Assembly: GCA_017469645.1 (NCBI GenBank)
Contig: JAFUFY010000005.1
Coordinates: 1 to 64,000, forward strand
DNA: 64,000 nt
Direction: 5' to 3'
From: Campylobacter sp.
GTDB lineage: Bacteria > Campylobacterota > Campylobacteria > Campylobacterales > Campylobacteraceae
In this document: piece by piece, positions 7,341 to 18,502 of the stretch
Numbering within the stretch: the stretch's first letter is position 1
Layout of the letters: every line of letters starts with the position of its first letter
Translations under genes and position numbers: made by a program
Notes under the pieces: model-generated
Database searches by the model: none
Seen by the model: only the letters and a program-made list of their open reading frames with translations
What the model was told of the DNA's origin: nothing

Positions 7341-8585
7341 TTACCAATCAAGTGATTGAATTTGACCGATTTTTAACGGAAATTGAAAACTTCTGTTCTC
7401 ATTTACCCTTATAATGCCGACTGCACTACCGCTTTTTATAAACATTATAGTACCGCCGTCATGAGAAAATCTAGGAAACATATTTTTTCCGTCTGCTGTG
7501 AGTTGGCGAACTAAATCTGTTTGCGTTGAAATCATATAGATATTAAAGCTTCCGCCGCCGTCACGACTAGAATAAGCTATATAGCTTCCATTTGTCGTAA
7601 TCGAGTTATTATTTTTTCCTTGAAAGACCATTTGCTCGACCGAACCACCACCAAGACTTTGAGCGAAAATATTTGGATAACCAAGTCTATCGCTTACAAA
7701 AACAACCCTGCTATCGTTATCCACAAAATTTCCATTTACATCAATGCCCGGATAATCGGTAACTTGCTTCATATTGCCACTTGCTAAGTCATAAAGAAAA
7801 ATATCAGGCTGATCTTTTGGCGCATTTGTGATAAGAAGTTTTCGTCCGTCGCTACTAACATCACTTGCTATTGTCATGCCTTGTCCTGTTAGAATTTTGG
7901 TTTTTGCACCGCTAGAAAGATTATATTTAAAAATCGCAGGAGTATTTTTATTTACATAATATGTATAGAAAAATTCGGTTTGATTTTTATTTGCCCATTT
8001 TGGGAAAATGTTTAGACCACCGCTAACTACGACTTTTTGATAAGTTAAAGTATAATCAGCAACTAAAATTTCGCTTTGTTTTGTCGAAGTATAGCGAGAA
8101 AGCAAAATCATCTGTCTCATCCAATCGACATTTGAATAGCCCAAATTTTTAACGATTTCAGAAACTGCCATGTGTGCTAAAAACGGATATGTTTCGCCGT
8201 TTGTTATGCTAAATTCGTTCTCATAAACTACTTTGCCGTTACTTGCGTCTAAAACTTTGGCTTTTAAATTCATAGGTGAGCCCTGAGCGCTAACTGCATA
8301 GCGAACGATCAAAGCAGGAGTGCCACTTATGCCTAAATTTGTAGTATAATCGCCATCATAAGAGCTTTCTAAATAATCATCGCTTACTTCGAAAACAGCA
8401 CCGACCTTTAAATCCCCAACCATAAGTTTAAAAAATTTGTTGTTGAATTCAGAATTTGGCAACTCCGAAGCGTTTTGAACTACGATTTTTGGCAAACTTA
8501 CGCCTTCATTTACGATTGTCATTGTTGCGTCATTTGCAAACAAACCAACACAAAATGCAAAAATTAAAAATAGTTTTTTCATCAA
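7341..8585 (-). CDS. tolB: Tol-Pal system periplasmic protein TolB
   Basis: 414 residues. A signal peptide (MMKKLFLIFAFCVGLFA) is followed by the TolB N-terminal alpha/beta domain and a six-bladed WD40-like propeller. The blades show in repeats such as SSDGRKLLITNAPKDQPDIFLYDLASG, DNDSRVVFVSDRLGYPNIFA and FSHDGGTIMFIKSG. TolB sits between Pal and TolA and controls release of Pal from the outer membrane. A TATAAT at 8617-8622 and AAGGAG before the start support a promoter in front of tolB. Confidence 0.94.
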   Translation of the reverse strand: MMKKLFLIFAFCVGLFANDATMTIVNEGVSLPKIVVQNASELPNSEFNNKFFKLMVGDLKVGAVFEVSDDYLESSYDGDYTTNLGISGTPALIVRYAVSAQGSPMNLKAKVLDASNGKVVYENEFSITNGETYPFLAHMAVSEIVKNLGYSNVDWMRQMILLSRYTSTKQSEILVADYTLTYQKVVVSGGLNIFPKWANKNQTEFFYTYYVNKNTPAIFKYNLSSGAKTKILTGQGMTIASDVSSDGRKLLITNAPKDQPDIFLYDLASGNMKQVTDYPGIDVNGNFVDNDSRVVFVSDRLGYPNIFAQSLGGGSVEQMVFQGKNNNSITTNGSYIAYSSRDGGGSFNIYMISTQTDLVRQLTADGKNMFPRFSHDGGTIMFIKSGSAVGIIRVNENRSFQFPLKIGQIQSLDW

Positions 8586-8616
8586 TACTCCTTAAATTTT
8601 AAAAAATCAACTTTGT

Positions 8617-8622
8617 ATTATA
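8617..8622 (-). promoter_or_regulatory. Predicted -10 box of tolB
   Basis: TATAAT on the minus strand, 32 bp before the tolB start, in the 53-bp gap after tolA. An AAGGAG ribosome binding site follows. Confidence 0.6.
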
Positions 8623-8638
8623 GATAAATTTAGTAAAT

Positions 8639-9421
8639 TTAAATTTTATCTTTTAAATTTATTTTCTCAAATTTAAAAGGTTTTCCGTCAGGCGGTTTTG
8701 GAAAATCATGCATATCAAGGCTACTCATAAAATCTCTAAGTTTTTGGTTAAATTCGCTATTATACGAAAGCATTAAAATTTCATAATCAATAACTTTGCC
8801 ATTTGCATCGATAGTAATACTTACCAAAGCATCATCATTTGACTTTGCAGAATATCTACTCCATAAAATTTTAAGTTTTTTTTCAACGCCACCTTTAAAA
8901 GCGTCAAATTTACCTGTCATTTGCGATTTACCTGATTTTTTATCATCTTTTTGAACGGCATTTTTAGAACCGCTTTCTTCTTTTTTTTCTGTGCTTTCTT
9001 GAAGTTTTTTATTATCTTTTGTGGTATCGGCAAAAAGATCGTTTAAATTTGGTTTTGGTTCAGGCTTTGGCTCTTTAATCGGTTTTGGTTCTTCAATCGG
9101 AGTTTCAACTGGTTTTGGTTCAGGCAATGGCTCAGGCTTTGGCTCTTCTATTTTTTCTATCTCTTTTGGTTTTTCTTCAACTTGTGGTTGGTCAGGAACT
9201 TCTTTGGCTAAATCAGGCGCTTTTGGCGCACTATCATCAATCTCCCAATCCACAATAATATCCATATAAGCATTTGGATCATCTGTGTATTTTAGTGCTA
9301 GTTCGTGGTCTCTTATAGCATTAAAAAGCAGGAAAAATCCAGCCAAAAAATAGATACAAAGCGAAATCAAAAACGAAGTGAAATTGTCGTATTTCACGCC
9401 GACATACGAACTACTTCGCAA
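8639..9421 (-). CDS. tolA: TolA/TonB-like periplasm-spanning protein
   Basis: 260 residues. One membrane anchor (about 15-37) is followed by a Pro/Glu/Lys repeat spacer at about 62-125 (units such as EPKPEPLPEPKP and EEPKPIKEPKPEPKP) and then by charged sequence. The C-terminal domain from about 165 (FDAFKGGVEKKLKILW … SYNSEFNQKLRDFM) is of the TonB/TolA C-terminal type. It lies 3 bp after tolR and before tolB, so I call it TolA. Databases may name it TonB because of the Pro-rich spacer. It transmits proton-motive force from TolQR to Pal/TolB. A separate TonB is encoded at 61778. Confidence 0.85.
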   Translation of the reverse strand: MRSSSYVGVKYDNFTSFLISLCIYFLAGFFLLFNAIRDHELALKYTDDPNAYMDIIVDWEIDDSAPKAPDLAKEVPDQPQVEEKPKEIEKIEEPKPEPLPEPKPVETPIEEPKPIKEPKPEPKPNLNDLFADTTKDNKKLQESTEKKEESGSKNAVQKDDKKSGKSQMTGKFDAFKGGVEKKLKILWSRYSAKSNDDALVSITIDANGKVIDYEILMLSYNSEFNQKLRDFMSSLDMHDFPKPPDGKPFKFEKINLKDKI

Positions 9422-9424
9422 AGC

Positions 9425-9823
9425 CTATCCGTTCGTTTGAAGTGCTACTTTTAAATAACCAGTTTGTTTTAAAGTTTTTAAAACAAACATAACATCATCA
9501 TAAAGCAACTTTTTATCGGCTTGGATAAAAACCGGTTTATCTTTGCCGTATTTGCCTGAATTTGCTAATAAAAGTAGATTATCGGCAAATTCGCCAAAAT
9601 TCATTTTACTTTGATCGATATGAATTTGCTTATCTTCTGTTATACGAACTATCATAAGCTCTTTTGTGGTTTGCGAAACTTCCGTTTTCGAGCCGTCAGG
9701 AAGCTGAATTTTCTCTTCATAGATTATCGCAGGGGTTGCAACCATTAAAATAGCGAGCAACACGAGCATAATATCAACCAAAGGCGTGATATTTAGCTCA
9801 GGTTTTTCATCATAATCAAACAT
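9425..9823 (-). CDS. tolR: TolR/ExbD-type proton-channel protein
   Basis: 132 residues. The short cytoplasmic N-terminus has ELNITPLVDIMLVLLAIL, with the single helix and the conserved proton-carrying aspartate (near 17). A periplasmic domain follows, ending TLKQTGYLKVALQ. With the TolQ-like protein it forms the proton channel that powers TolA. It overlaps the upstream gene by 8 bp. The tolA and tolB neighbours favour Tol over Exb naming. Confidence 0.88.
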   Translation of the reverse strand: MFDYDEKPELNITPLVDIMLVLLAILMVATPAIIYEEKIQLPDGSKTEVSQTTKELMIVRITEDKQIHIDQSKMNFGEFADNLLLLANSGKYGKDKPVFIQADKKLLYDDVMFVLKTLKQTGYLKVALQTNG

Positions 9824-10418
9824 TTGATTTTGTTTCCGCTTTTAAATTTGATACGCTATCGCCTGTTATGTGAAGCAAAATATCACCTGTGCGCCTAATA
9901 ATACTCATAAGCTCATACGATTTTCTTTTTATAAGCAGGTGAAATGTATAAGCAGGGATTGCAACGAAAATTCCGGCTCCCGTAGCAACCAAAGCTTCGC
10001 TAATGGCTGGTGCAATCGTAGCGATACTAGCGTTTCCCCCGCCCATTTTCGAAAAAGTATCAAGTATGCTAACAACCGTTCCAAAAAGCCCTATAAAAGG
10101 CGAAGTTGAAGCGATGATAGATAACCAAGTTAGCCCACTTGTAGAATCTCGCTCGGACATACTTAGCGAAACTGCTAGTTTTTCTTTTGTGATTTTACCA
10201 CTTGCTACTTTTTTCAAAACAGAATTTGTATTTGAAATTCTTGCACCCATAAGCAGAGATTCAAGGGCTTTTTCTTCTTTTTTATGCCAAGAAGAAAGCC
10301 CTACAAACCTAGAAATCAAAATCGTAAAAGTCAATATGAAATAAAAAGATAACCAAGAAAGCACAAATATCGTAATAAATGTGCTTCTTGAAAAATAACT
10401 AAGAATAATATCAATCAT
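9816..10418 (-). CDS. tolQ: TolQ/ExbB-type proton-channel protein
   Basis: 200 residues with three predicted membrane segments (about 13-35, 100-122 and 135-160). The family core is [20 protein letters not shown] and APAISEALVATGAGIFVAIPAY. It is the pentameric stator of the inner-membrane Tol motor and partners the protein from the next gene, which it overlaps by 8 bp. It starts 3 bp after the atpC stop codon, so the Tol operon probably receives read-through from the ATP synthase operon, as in C. jejuni. Confidence 0.88.
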   Translation of the reverse strand: MIDIILSYFSRSTFITIFVLSWLSFYFILTFTILISRFVGLSSWHKKEEKALESLLMGARISNTNSVLKKVASGKITKEKLAVSLSMSERDSTSGLTWLSIIASTSPFIGLFGTVVSILDTFSKMGGGNASIATIAPAISEALVATGAGIFVAIPAYTFHLLIKRKSYELMSIIRRTGDILLHITGDSVSNLKAETKSNV

Positions 10419-10421
10419 ACT

Positions 10422-10811
10422 CTATTTTTGCCTTGCGTGATCGTCGATTTTGGCGATAGTTGCGGCATAAGCAGATGTTTCACTACTCATAGAAGCTACC
10501 AAATCTTTTGCTTTTTGAAGTGATTTTGCAATAGCGCCTTCGCTATCGCCGCCTACGACGACAGCGCCGTCTGCTAAAACGGTTGTTTTTTCTTCATCAA
10601 CTTTCAAATAGCCCCAGTTTATCGCTACTAATTCTTTTTTATCGTTTAAATTTACTATTTCAATTACGCCAGATCTTAAAAGCGTTACAAGTGCGGCGTG
10701 GCGCGGTAAAACGCCTAATTCGCCTTCGCTTCCGGGTAGTTGAACAGATTTAACTTCGCCCGAGAAAACTCTTCCCTCAGGCGTAACGATTTCTAAAAAT
10801 AATTTTTCCAT
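10422..10811 (-). CDS. atpC: F1Fo ATP synthase epsilon subunit
   Basis: 129 residues. It opens EKLFLEIVTPEGRVFSGEV, has the beta-sandwich motif LPGSEGELGVLPRHAALVTLL and a helical C-terminal hairpin. It sits in the central stalk of F1 and can inhibit rotation. It is the last gene of the atp set and follows atpD by 12 bp. Confidence 0.95.
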   Translation of the reverse strand: MEKLFLEIVTPEGRVFSGEVKSVQLPGSEGELGVLPRHAALVTLLRSGVIEIVNLNDKKELVAINWGYLKVDEEKTTVLADGAVVVGGDSEGAIAKSLQKAKDLVASMSSETSAYAATIAKIDDHARQK

Positions 10812-10823
10812 TATTTTTTCCTT

Positions 10824-12221
<1,398 letters not shown>

Positions 12222-12244
12222 CTATTTTCCTTTCACTTATTTCT

Positions 12245-13141
12245 TTACTTCATTGATTCAACGCCACTGATGATTTCTATAAGCTCAGTGGTAATAGAAC
12301 TTTGTCTTGCTTTGTTATACTCTAAATTCAGCTGTCTAACGCGCTCTTTTGCGTTATTTGTCGCATTTTCCATAGCGTTCATTCTAGCGCTATGTTCGGC
12401 AGCTAGTGAATCTATCAAAGAGTAATACATGCTGTATTCTAAATACTTTTTAACAAGTTCATCTAATAATGCTTTTGCATTTTCATCAGGTTCAAATTCA
12501 ACAGCAGAACCTAAATTTGCTAAATGCTTTTCATCAACAACAGGCGGTTCAATAGGAACAATATCGCTAACACGAATTTCTTGCGAAATCATATTTTTAT
12601 ATCCATTATGAACCAAAATAACTTTATCGGTTTCACCGGCTAAAAAGCTATCAACGGCTGATTTGATAATATTTTGTGCCTTTTCATAGGTAGGAGATGA
12701 GCTAACGCCGACATGCTTTTCTAAAAGCTCCATACCTTGAAAATTAAAGTATTCGATACCTTTTTTGCCTACGCCACGCAAACGAATTTTAATTCCTTTG
12801 CTTTTATAAGTTTCAATCAAACTTTTTATTTTTTTGATTGTGTGAATATTAAATCCGCCACAAAGTCCCTTGTCGGCAGTAACAAAAATAATATCAACTA
12901 CTTTTGGCTCTTTTTTTGTATCGAAAATTTTACTATTTTGCACATCTGAGATATTATCAGAAATTTTAGCCGCAATCTCACTTAAAACCTCATTGATTTT
13001 AATCGCATAAGCGCTTGATTGAACAGCTGCATCTTTTGCTTTTTTAAGCTTTACATTAGACACAAGCTTCATCGCTTTTGTGGTTTTTTCAGTGTTTTTG
13101 ACGCTTTTAATTTTTAACTTAATATCTTTCAAATTTGCCAT
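12245..13141 (-). CDS. atpG: F1Fo ATP synthase gamma subunit
   Basis: 298 residues. The N-terminal helix has [24 protein letters not shown], the core has [12 protein letters not shown]-type sequence ([13 protein letters not shown]), and the C-terminal helix ends EIISGVESM. These helices form the rotating central shaft of F1. The gene starts 9 bp after atpA in the operon. Confidence 0.97.
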   Translation of the reverse strand: MANLKDIKLKIKSVKNTEKTTKAMKLVSNVKLKKAKDAAVQSSAYAIKINEVLSEIAAKISDNISDVQNSKIFDTKKEPKVVDIIFVTADKGLCGGFNIHTIKKIKSLIETYKSKGIKIRLRGVGKKGIEYFNFQGMELLEKHVGVSSSPTYEKAQNIIKSAVDSFLAGETDKVILVHNGYKNMISQEIRVSDIVPIEPPVVDEKHLANLGSAVEFEPDENAKALLDELVKKYLEYSMYYSLIDSLAAEHSARMNAMENATNNAKERVRQLNLEYNKARQSSITTELIEIISGVESMK

Positions 13142-13150
13142 AATTTAGCC

Positions 13151-14668
13151 TTACTGCGCTGAAAATGTCGCTTTAAAGTCATTTAATGCTTTTGCTAAAC
13201 TTTCTTCTATATCTTTTTCCAAAGATTTTTTGGTTCTGATTTGTTCGAAAATTTCAGGATATTTAGCTTCAATAAACGGATAAAGCTCAGCTTCAAATTT
13301 ACCGATTGCGCTTGGTGCAACATCATCTAAATATCCCTTGCTACCTGCAAAAATGATAACAATTTGATTTTCAACAGGAAGTGGGCTGTAAGGCGGTTGT
13401 TTTAGAACTTCAACCATTCTTTGACCACGGTCTAGTTGTTTTCTACTGCTTTCGTCCAAATCACTTGCAAATTGTGCGAACGCTTGAAGTTCGCGGTATT
13501 GGGCAAGGTCAAGGCGAAGTGTGCCTGAAACTTTTTTAATCGCTTTGATTTGTGCTGAACCACCAACACGGCTAACTGATAGACCGACATTGATCGCAGG
13601 GCGAATACCTGAGTTAAAAAGTCCAGATTCAAGGAAAATTTGTCCGTCGGTAATAGAAATAACATTTGTAGGGATATATGCCGAAACATCACCCGCTTGT
13701 GTTTCGATGATAGGAAGCGCTGTTAGGCTACCAGCTCCTAGTGCATCGCTTAGCTTACTAGCTCTTTCAAGTAAGCGAGAGTGTAGATAGAAAACATCGC
13801 CCGGATAAGCTTCACGACCTGGTGGTCTTCTTAAAATCAATGACATTTCGCGGTAAGCAACAGCGTGTTTGCTTAAATCATCATAAATAATCAAAGCATG
13901 GCGTGAGTTATCTCTGAAATACTCGCCCATTGTGCAGCCTGAATATGGAGCAAGGTATTGAAGAGCAGCCGCTTCACTAGCATTAGCTGCAACTACGATG
14001 GTATATTCCATAGCGCCGTATTCTTCTAGTTTTTTAACAACTTGTGCTACGGTTGATTGTTTTTGACCTACGGCAACATAGATACAGACGACATCTTGAC
14101 CTTTTTGGTTAATGATAGTATCAACAGCAACGGTTGTTTTACCTGTTTGTCTATCGCCGATAATTAGCTCTCTTTGACCTCTACCGATTGGAACAAGGGC
14201 GTCGATTGCTTTAATGCCTGTTTGAAGTGGCTCATGAACTGATTTTCTAGCCATAATGCCTTTTGCTTTTTCTTCGACGAATCTACTTTCACTCGCTTCG
14301 ATTGGTCCTTTGCCGTCGATTGGCTCACCGAGCGCATTTACAACGCGTCCTATCATAGCGTCCCCAACAGGAACTCTTAGAAGTTTGCCAAGTCTTTTTG
14401 CACTACTTCCTTCAACGATACCGGCTGTTTCGCCTAAGATAACAACACCGACACTGCTTTCTTCAAGGTTAAGAGCGATACCTTTTACGCCGTTATCGAA
14501 CTCAACCATCTCGTTAGCCATAACATTTTTTAAGCCATAAACGCTGGCAACACCGTCGGCAACAGATACAACTTTACCTGTTTCTTCGACATCTACGCTT
14601 AGATCAAAGCTTTCAATTCGTTCTTTAATTATGCTACTAATTTCGTCTGCTTTAATTTTCGCACTCAC
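13151..14668 (-). CDS. atpA: F1Fo ATP synthase alpha subunit
   Basis: 505 residues, full length. The P-loop GDRQTGKT is near 170 and the signature [17 protein letters not shown] near 365. It forms the non-catalytic nucleotide sites of F1 together with beta. The gene is 11 bp after atpH. Confidence 0.98.
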   Translation of the reverse strand: MSAKIKADEISSIIKERIESFDLSVDVEETGKVVSVADGVASVYGLKNVMANEMVEFDNGVKGIALNLEESSVGVVILGETAGIVEGSSAKRLGKLLRVPVGDAMIGRVVNALGEPIDGKGPIEASESRFVEEKAKGIMARKSVHEPLQTGIKAIDALVPIGRGQRELIIGDRQTGKTTVAVDTIINQKGQDVVCIYVAVGQKQSTVAQVVKKLEEYGAMEYTIVVAANASEAAALQYLAPYSGCTMGEYFRDNSRHALIIYDDLSKHAVAYREMSLILRRPPGREAYPGDVFYLHSRLLERASKLSDALGAGSLTALPIIETQAGDVSAYIPTNVISITDGQIFLESGLFNSGIRPAINVGLSVSRVGGSAQIKAIKKVSGTLRLDLAQYRELQAFAQFASDLDESSRKQLDRGQRMVEVLKQPPYSPLPVENQIVIIFAGSKGYLDDVAPSAIGKFEAELYPFIEAKYPEIFEQIRTKKSLEKDIEESLAKALNDFKATFSAQ

Positions 14669-14679
14669 GCTTTACTCCT

Positions 14680-15210
14680 TTAAATTGCTTTTAATATATA
14701 TTCGCTCATTTTATTTTTTAATCTATCAATAGAAAAACTAATCTCAAAACCCAAATCTTCAACATCGATTTTAACGCCGTTGTAGTTAGCTATAACCGGC
14801 TCTAATTTGATGTTTGCACTGAATTTTTTAGAAATTTGCGCTTCAAGCTCTTTAAGTTTTGATTTTTCAATCTCTTTTGAAGAGTAAATTTTTCCGTAAA
14901 ATTCGTTGTTTGCAGCTGCAATATTACTTCGTAATCCTTCGAAAATTTGCGGAATTAAATTTATTCGTCTATTTTTTGCCAAAAGCTTTATCAAATTTGA
15001 AATTTTTTCATCAGGTTTTTTTATAAAAGATAAAATCAAATCAACTTTTGCATTATCTTTTATAGCAGGAGAATTGATAATATCGTTAAATTTCTCAGTT
15101 TCAAAAGCCAAAGATAGGGATTTGAAAATTTCCAAAACGCCTGTAAGTTCGTTTTGTTTATAGCTTTCGATTAAAGCTTTAACATATTTTTTAGCGGTAT
15201 TGTCTATCAT
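14680..15210 (-). CDS. atpH: F1Fo ATP synthase delta subunit
   Basis: 176 residues. It begins IDNTAKKYVKALIESYK (OSCP/delta N-terminal bundle) and ends with GVKIDVEDLGFEISFSIDRLKNKM, the typical delta C-terminus. It joins the peripheral stalk to F1. The gene overlaps atpF by one base. Confidence 0.94.
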   Translation of the reverse strand: MIDNTAKKYVKALIESYKQNELTGVLEIFKSLSLAFETEKFNDIINSPAIKDNAKVDLILSFIKKPDEKISNLIKLLAKNRRINLIPQIFEGLRSNIAAANNEFYGKIYSSKEIEKSKLKELEAQISKKFSANIKLEPVIANYNGVKIDVEDLGFEISFSIDRLKNKMSEYILKAI

Positions 15211-15716
15211 TACACAGCCTTTTTATGAACTATGTCGATAAGTTCATTTTGGTCTAAATTTATGCTATTTTTGTCAAAAATTTCTTCTAAAATTTCATTT
15301 ACGACATCTTTTTTCGCTTTTCTAGTTTCAAATTCTTTTTGCTCTTCGAACGATTTTTGAAGTTGTTTTATCTCAAATTCGGTAGCATTTTTAACTTTTT
15401 CTTCTGCAAAAATTGCCTCTTTTTTGGCTGTTTCTACCAAAGAATCACCTTGAATTTTAGCAGTTGCTACATCTTTTTTAGCTTGTTCTTTTCGCTCTTT
15501 TGATTCTTTTAATAAATTTTGATTTGCTTCAAGTCTAGAAGCTATCGAATTTATTCTATTTTCATAAGCAGCTTTTAAAGGACCTTTTAGCAAATAATAC
15601 ATTATCCCAAAAAAGATTAAAAAGTTTATCGTTCTCCAAACTATGTCATAGTTTGTGCCATGTCCGTCTGCAAGAGCCAAAATCGGAAAAAGTGTTAAAA
15701 ATATATATTTTTTCAT
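15210..15716 (-). CDS. atpF: F1Fo ATP synthase subunit b
   Basis: 168 residues. A cleavable-looking signal/first helix (KKYIFLTLFPILALADGHG) precedes a second hydrophobic segment (IVWRTINFLIFFGIMYYLL) and then a long coiled coil (ENRINSIASRLEANQNLLKE…). The extra N-terminal hydrophobic stretch is typical of b in Campylobacterota. It forms the peripheral stalk with b'. It lies 9 bp after atpF'. Confidence 0.92.
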   Translation of the reverse strand: MKKYIFLTLFPILALADGHGTNYDIVWRTINFLIFFGIMYYLLKGPLKAAYENRINSIASRLEANQNLLKESKERKEQAKKDVATAKIQGDSLVETAKKEAIFAEEKVKNATEFEIKQLQKSFEEQKEFETRKAKKDVVNEILEEIFDKNSINLDQNELIDIVHKKAV

Positions 15717-15725
15717 TTTTTCTCC

Positions 15726-16148
15726 TTAAATCTTGGCAAGAGCGCTTTTAAGGCTACTCTTAAATTCAGGAATTTTATCTTGAAGATCTTTTTTAAGCTC
15801 AGCTCTTTCTTTACCAAGCTTTTCAACAAATTTGTCAAAATCGGCTTCTAACTCCGATTTTCTCGCCGCTATCACTGCTTCGGAATCTTCTTTTGCTTTA
15901 TCCAAAGATAGCTGTTTGATTTTAGCTGCTTGTGATCTTGCTTCATCTAGAATTTTTGTTATCTCGGCTCTATCAGAATCGACATCTAGCGCATTTTGCT
16001 TGGCTTCTTTGGCATCTTTTTGTATCATGGCTTCTCTGCTGTCCATAAAAGAAAGCAGTGGTTTATAAAGCAAGATATTCAAAATGTAGATGAGCCCCAA
16101 AAATACGATAACAGTGAAGATCAGAGCAGGCAAACTAATTTCGAGCAT
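15726..16148 (-). CDS. atpF': F1Fo ATP synthase subunit b'
   Basis: 140 residues. One N-terminal helix (LPALIFTVIVFLGLIYILNILLYKP) is followed by a long charged coiled coil. It is the second, diverged b-type stalk subunit, a trait of Campylobacterota and photosynthetic bacteria. Strong AAGGAGGG precedes the start. The genes for subunits a and c are not in this operon, as in C. jejuni. Confidence 0.92.
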   Translation of the reverse strand: MLEISLPALIFTVIVFLGLIYILNILLYKPLLSFMDSREAMIQKDAKEAKQNALDVDSDRAEITKILDEARSQAAKIKQLSLDKAKEDSEAVIAARKSELEADFDKFVEKLGKERAELKKDLQDKIPEFKSSLKSALAKI

Positions 16149-16184
16149 TAACCCTCCTTATTAATTTTTACAAAATAAATTAAT

Positions 16185-16190
16185 ATTTTA
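16185..16190 (-). promoter_or_regulatory. Candidate -10 box of the atp operon
   Basis: TAAAAT on the minus strand within AT-rich DNA in the 73-bp gap between parB and atpF', 37 bp before the start codon. The match is imperfect, and read-through from parAB is also possible. Confidence 0.4.
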
Positions 16191-16221
16191 CAATATAAAT
16201 TTAAAAATTTAGATTAAAAAA

Positions 16222-17088
16222 TTAGTTTAACTTCTTAATAAATTCATCAATTTTTGAAATTTCATCAAATTCAACAGAAATTTTTCTATCTTTTATCTTT
16301 ATTTTTCCAAATTTATCTAATTTTTCTTTCAATTCCAAAAGTTTTGGCTCAAAATTTTCAAATTTTTCAACCTTTTCTTTTGTCGATTTTTTATCTTTTT
16401 TATCTTTTATTTTTTTTACCAAATTCTCGGTTTCTCTAACGCTTAGTTTTTGCCCTGTTATCGTATTTAAAACCAAAATTTGATCTTTTTCATCAAGTCC
16501 TACTATGACCTTTGCATGACCTTGTGAAATTTTATCTTCGCTAATTGCGTTTTGAACTTCGCTAGTTAAGCTTAAAAGCCTTAAAGTATTAGTAATTTGC
16601 ACACGCGATTTTTTGATGATTCCAGCCAATTCTTCTTGCGTGATTTTATATTCATCAATCAACTCTTTGTATGAATTTGCAAGTTCAATAGGATTTAAAT
16701 TCTCTCTTTGGATATTTTCGATTAGTGCTAATTCCCTTAAATTTTGTGAGCCAAAATCAGCAACTATGGCTTTGATATATTTTTCACCCAAAAGTTTTGT
16801 AGCACGAAATCTTCTCTCGCCGGCAATCAACATATACTCATCATTTTTCGCAACAACGATTATAGGCTGGATAAGCCCGTGTCTAGCGATACTTTCGCTA
16901 AGCTCTTTTAAAGCATTTTCATCAAATTTTTTTCTTGGCTGATATGGATTTGGTTTGATTTTGCTAATTTCGATTTCTAAAACTAAATCTTTTTTTCCGC
17001 TTTCTAGCTCTTTTGCGTAAGCATTTTCAACATCATCTAAAATGGCACCAAGTCCCCGTCCTAACGCACTCTTTTTTACTTTTGCCAT
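16222..17088 (-). CDS. parB: Chromosome partitioning protein ParB
   Basis: 288 residues. The N-terminal KPNPYQPRKKFDENALKELSESI and GERRFRATKLLGEKYI form the ParB/Srx CTP-binding domain (GERRFR is box II). A helix-turn-helix region follows (TQEELAGIIKKSRVQITNTLRLL), then a Lys-rich linker and a C-terminal dimerisation region. It binds parS and spreads as a CTP clamp. It is 2 bp after parA. I see no parS in this window. Confidence 0.95.
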   Translation of the reverse strand: MAKVKKSALGRGLGAILDDVENAYAKELESGKKDLVLEIEISKIKPNPYQPRKKFDENALKELSESIARHGLIQPIIVVAKNDEYMLIAGERRFRATKLLGEKYIKAIVADFGSQNLRELALIENIQRENLNPIELANSYKELIDEYKITQEELAGIIKKSRVQITNTLRLLSLTSEVQNAISEDKISQGHAKVIVGLDEKDQILVLNTITGQKLSVRETENLVKKIKDKKDKKSTKEKVEKFENFEPKLLELKEKLDKFGKIKIKDRKISVEFDEISKIDEFIKKLN

Positions 17089-17090
17089 AT

Positions 17091-17870
17091 TTACTCCATA
17101 ATCGAATTTGCCAAATCCTGATACGCAACGCTTCCTGATGATTTTATGTCATATAAAATCACAGGTTTGCCGTAACTTGGGCATTCTGCAAGTTTTACAT
17201 TTCTAGGAATTATAACAAAGCCGTTTTCATCTCTGTCGCTTTTGAAAAGTTTATCTTCAAAATGCTCTTTAAGATTTGCTAAAACCTCTTTTGAAATATT
17301 ATTTTTACTATACATTGTAGGCAAAAATCCTCTAAATTTAAGATTTGGATTTATGCTTTTTTTCACGATTTTAACGGTATTTAAAACCAAACTTAGCCCT
17401 TCAAGTGCCAAAAATTCACACTGAACAGGTACAATAACACTATCACTGGCACTTAGTGCATTTACAGTGATATTTCCCAAAGTCGGCGGCGAATCAATAA
17501 TGATATAATCATATTTTGAAGAAATTTCGGCAATTTTCCTTTTTAAAATCATTTTACTATCTTTGTCATTGTCGGCAAATTCTTGCTCAATGCCAACTAG
17601 ACCGATATTTGATGGAACTAAATGAAGTTCAGGAATTTCCGTTTCGAGCGTGATTTCAGATATTGTTTTTCTACCAGTTAAAACATGATAGATATTGAAT
17701 TCATAATCACTTCTACTAAAACCAAGCCCTGTTGTAGTATTTGACTGCGGATCAAGGTCGATTAGCAAAACTTTTTTTCCGACAATAGCTAAACTTGCCG
17801 CCAAATTTATCGCAGTTGTCGTTTTACCGACACCGCCTTTTTGATTAGCAATAGTTATTACTTCACTCAT
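17091..17870 (-). CDS. parA: Chromosome partitioning ATPase ParA/Soj
   Basis: 259 residues. The deviant Walker A KGGVGKTT lies at 11-18, switch I DPQSNTTTGLG near 40, and Walker B-like YDYIIIDSPPTLG near 120. It forms ATP-dependent dimers on the nucleoid and moves ParB-parS complexes. It overlaps birA by four bases, so the partitioning pair is translationally tied to the metabolic genes upstream. Confidence 0.95.
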   Translation of the reverse strand: MSEVITIANQKGGVGKTTTAINLAASLAIVGKKVLLIDLDPQSNTTTGLGFSRSDYEFNIYHVLTGRKTISEITLETEIPELHLVPSNIGLVGIEQEFADNDKDSKMILKRKIAEISSKYDYIIIDSPPTLGNITVNALSASDSVIVPVQCEFLALEGLSLVLNTVKIVKKSINPNLKFRGFLPTMYSKNNISKEVLANLKEHFEDKLFKSDRDENGFVIIPRNVKLAECPSYGKPVILYDIKSSGSVAYQDLANSIME

Positions 17871-18502
17871 CTTAAACTATACACCTTTTTGTTATTTATT
17901 ATCACTGAACCGTCATCGCATAGCACTGCATTTTTAAGAGAAATTTCTTCGCTTCCGCTATGAGTGCCGAATTTTTGCGACAAAGGGAATTCTAGCGAAA
18001 ACTTGCTAAAAATTTGCTTCCATGAAGGTTTTTTTTCTAACATTTCAAAAAAGCCGTAAATTAGGCTATTTCGCTCTACTTTTATATCCAAAATCCCAGC
18101 AAATTCGGGCGCGTGAGCTAAATTTAAACCCATACCGCAGACAAAAGCATTTTTGATTTTTGTTGTGATTACTCCGCCGATTTTTTTTTCACTCAAATAA
18201 AAGTCATTTGGCCATTTTAGCCAAATTTGTGAGCCTAAATTTGCTAAATAATCTTTCATCAAAAAAGCAAAATAAATACTAGCTGAACTCATCGGCAAGT
18301 CGCTTGGCAGGGATTTTTCATCAACGCAAAATGAAAAATATAAATTTCCACTTTTGCTAATCCACTCATTTCCCCTGCTTCCAACTCCGTTATTTTGGGA
18401 ATTTGTGACCAAACAATATGGCGGTTTGATAACGCCAAGCTTTAAATTTGAAATGATCCCAGTCTGGGTCGAATCACAACTCTCAACAAATTCTATCGTC
18501 AA
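17867..18502 (-). CDS. birA: Biotin--[acetyl-CoA carboxylase] ligase
   Basis: About 211 residues with the BPL/LplA catalytic core: FVESCDSTQTGI, the biotin-AMP loop GVGSRGNEW, WLKWPNDFYLSEKKIGGV and GMGLNLAH. There is no N-terminal repressor helix-turn-helix, so this is a class I ligase that biotinylates AccB only. I place the start at the TTG at 18502, which has AAAGG 7 nt upstream and gives a normal N-terminus. ATGs at 18538 and 18520 also exist but lack a ribosome binding site and lie deeper inside fmt. The gene overlaps the end of fmt in either case. Confidence 0.88.
   Translation of the reverse strand: MTIEFVESCDSTQTGIISNLKLGVIKPPYCLVTNSQNNGVGSRGNEWISKSGNLYFSFCVDEKSLPSDLPMSSASIYFAFLMKDYLANLGSQIWLKWPNDFYLSEKKIGGVITTKIKNAFVCGMGLNLAHAPEFAGILDIKVERNSLIYGFFEMLEKKPSWKQIFSKFSLEFPLSQKFGTHSGSEEISLKNAVLCDDGSVIINNKKVYSLR

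Noticed and set aside
9021-9269. Gly/Ser-rich open frame on the plus strand opposite the tolA gene
   Set aside because: It is the complement of the Pro/Glu/Lys repeat spacer of TolA and has no ribosome binding site. Its regular composition comes from that repeat.
8639-10418. Naming the first stator set exbB-exbD-tonB
   Set aside because: The genes adjoin tolB, pal and cpoB, whereas a second set adjoins chuZ and a receptor. Tol naming fits better, though sequence alone does not separate the families sharply.
16222-17870. parS site near parAB
   Set aside because: I looked for a TGTTTCACGTGAAACA-like palindrome in and around these genes and did not see one. It is probably elsewhere near the origin.
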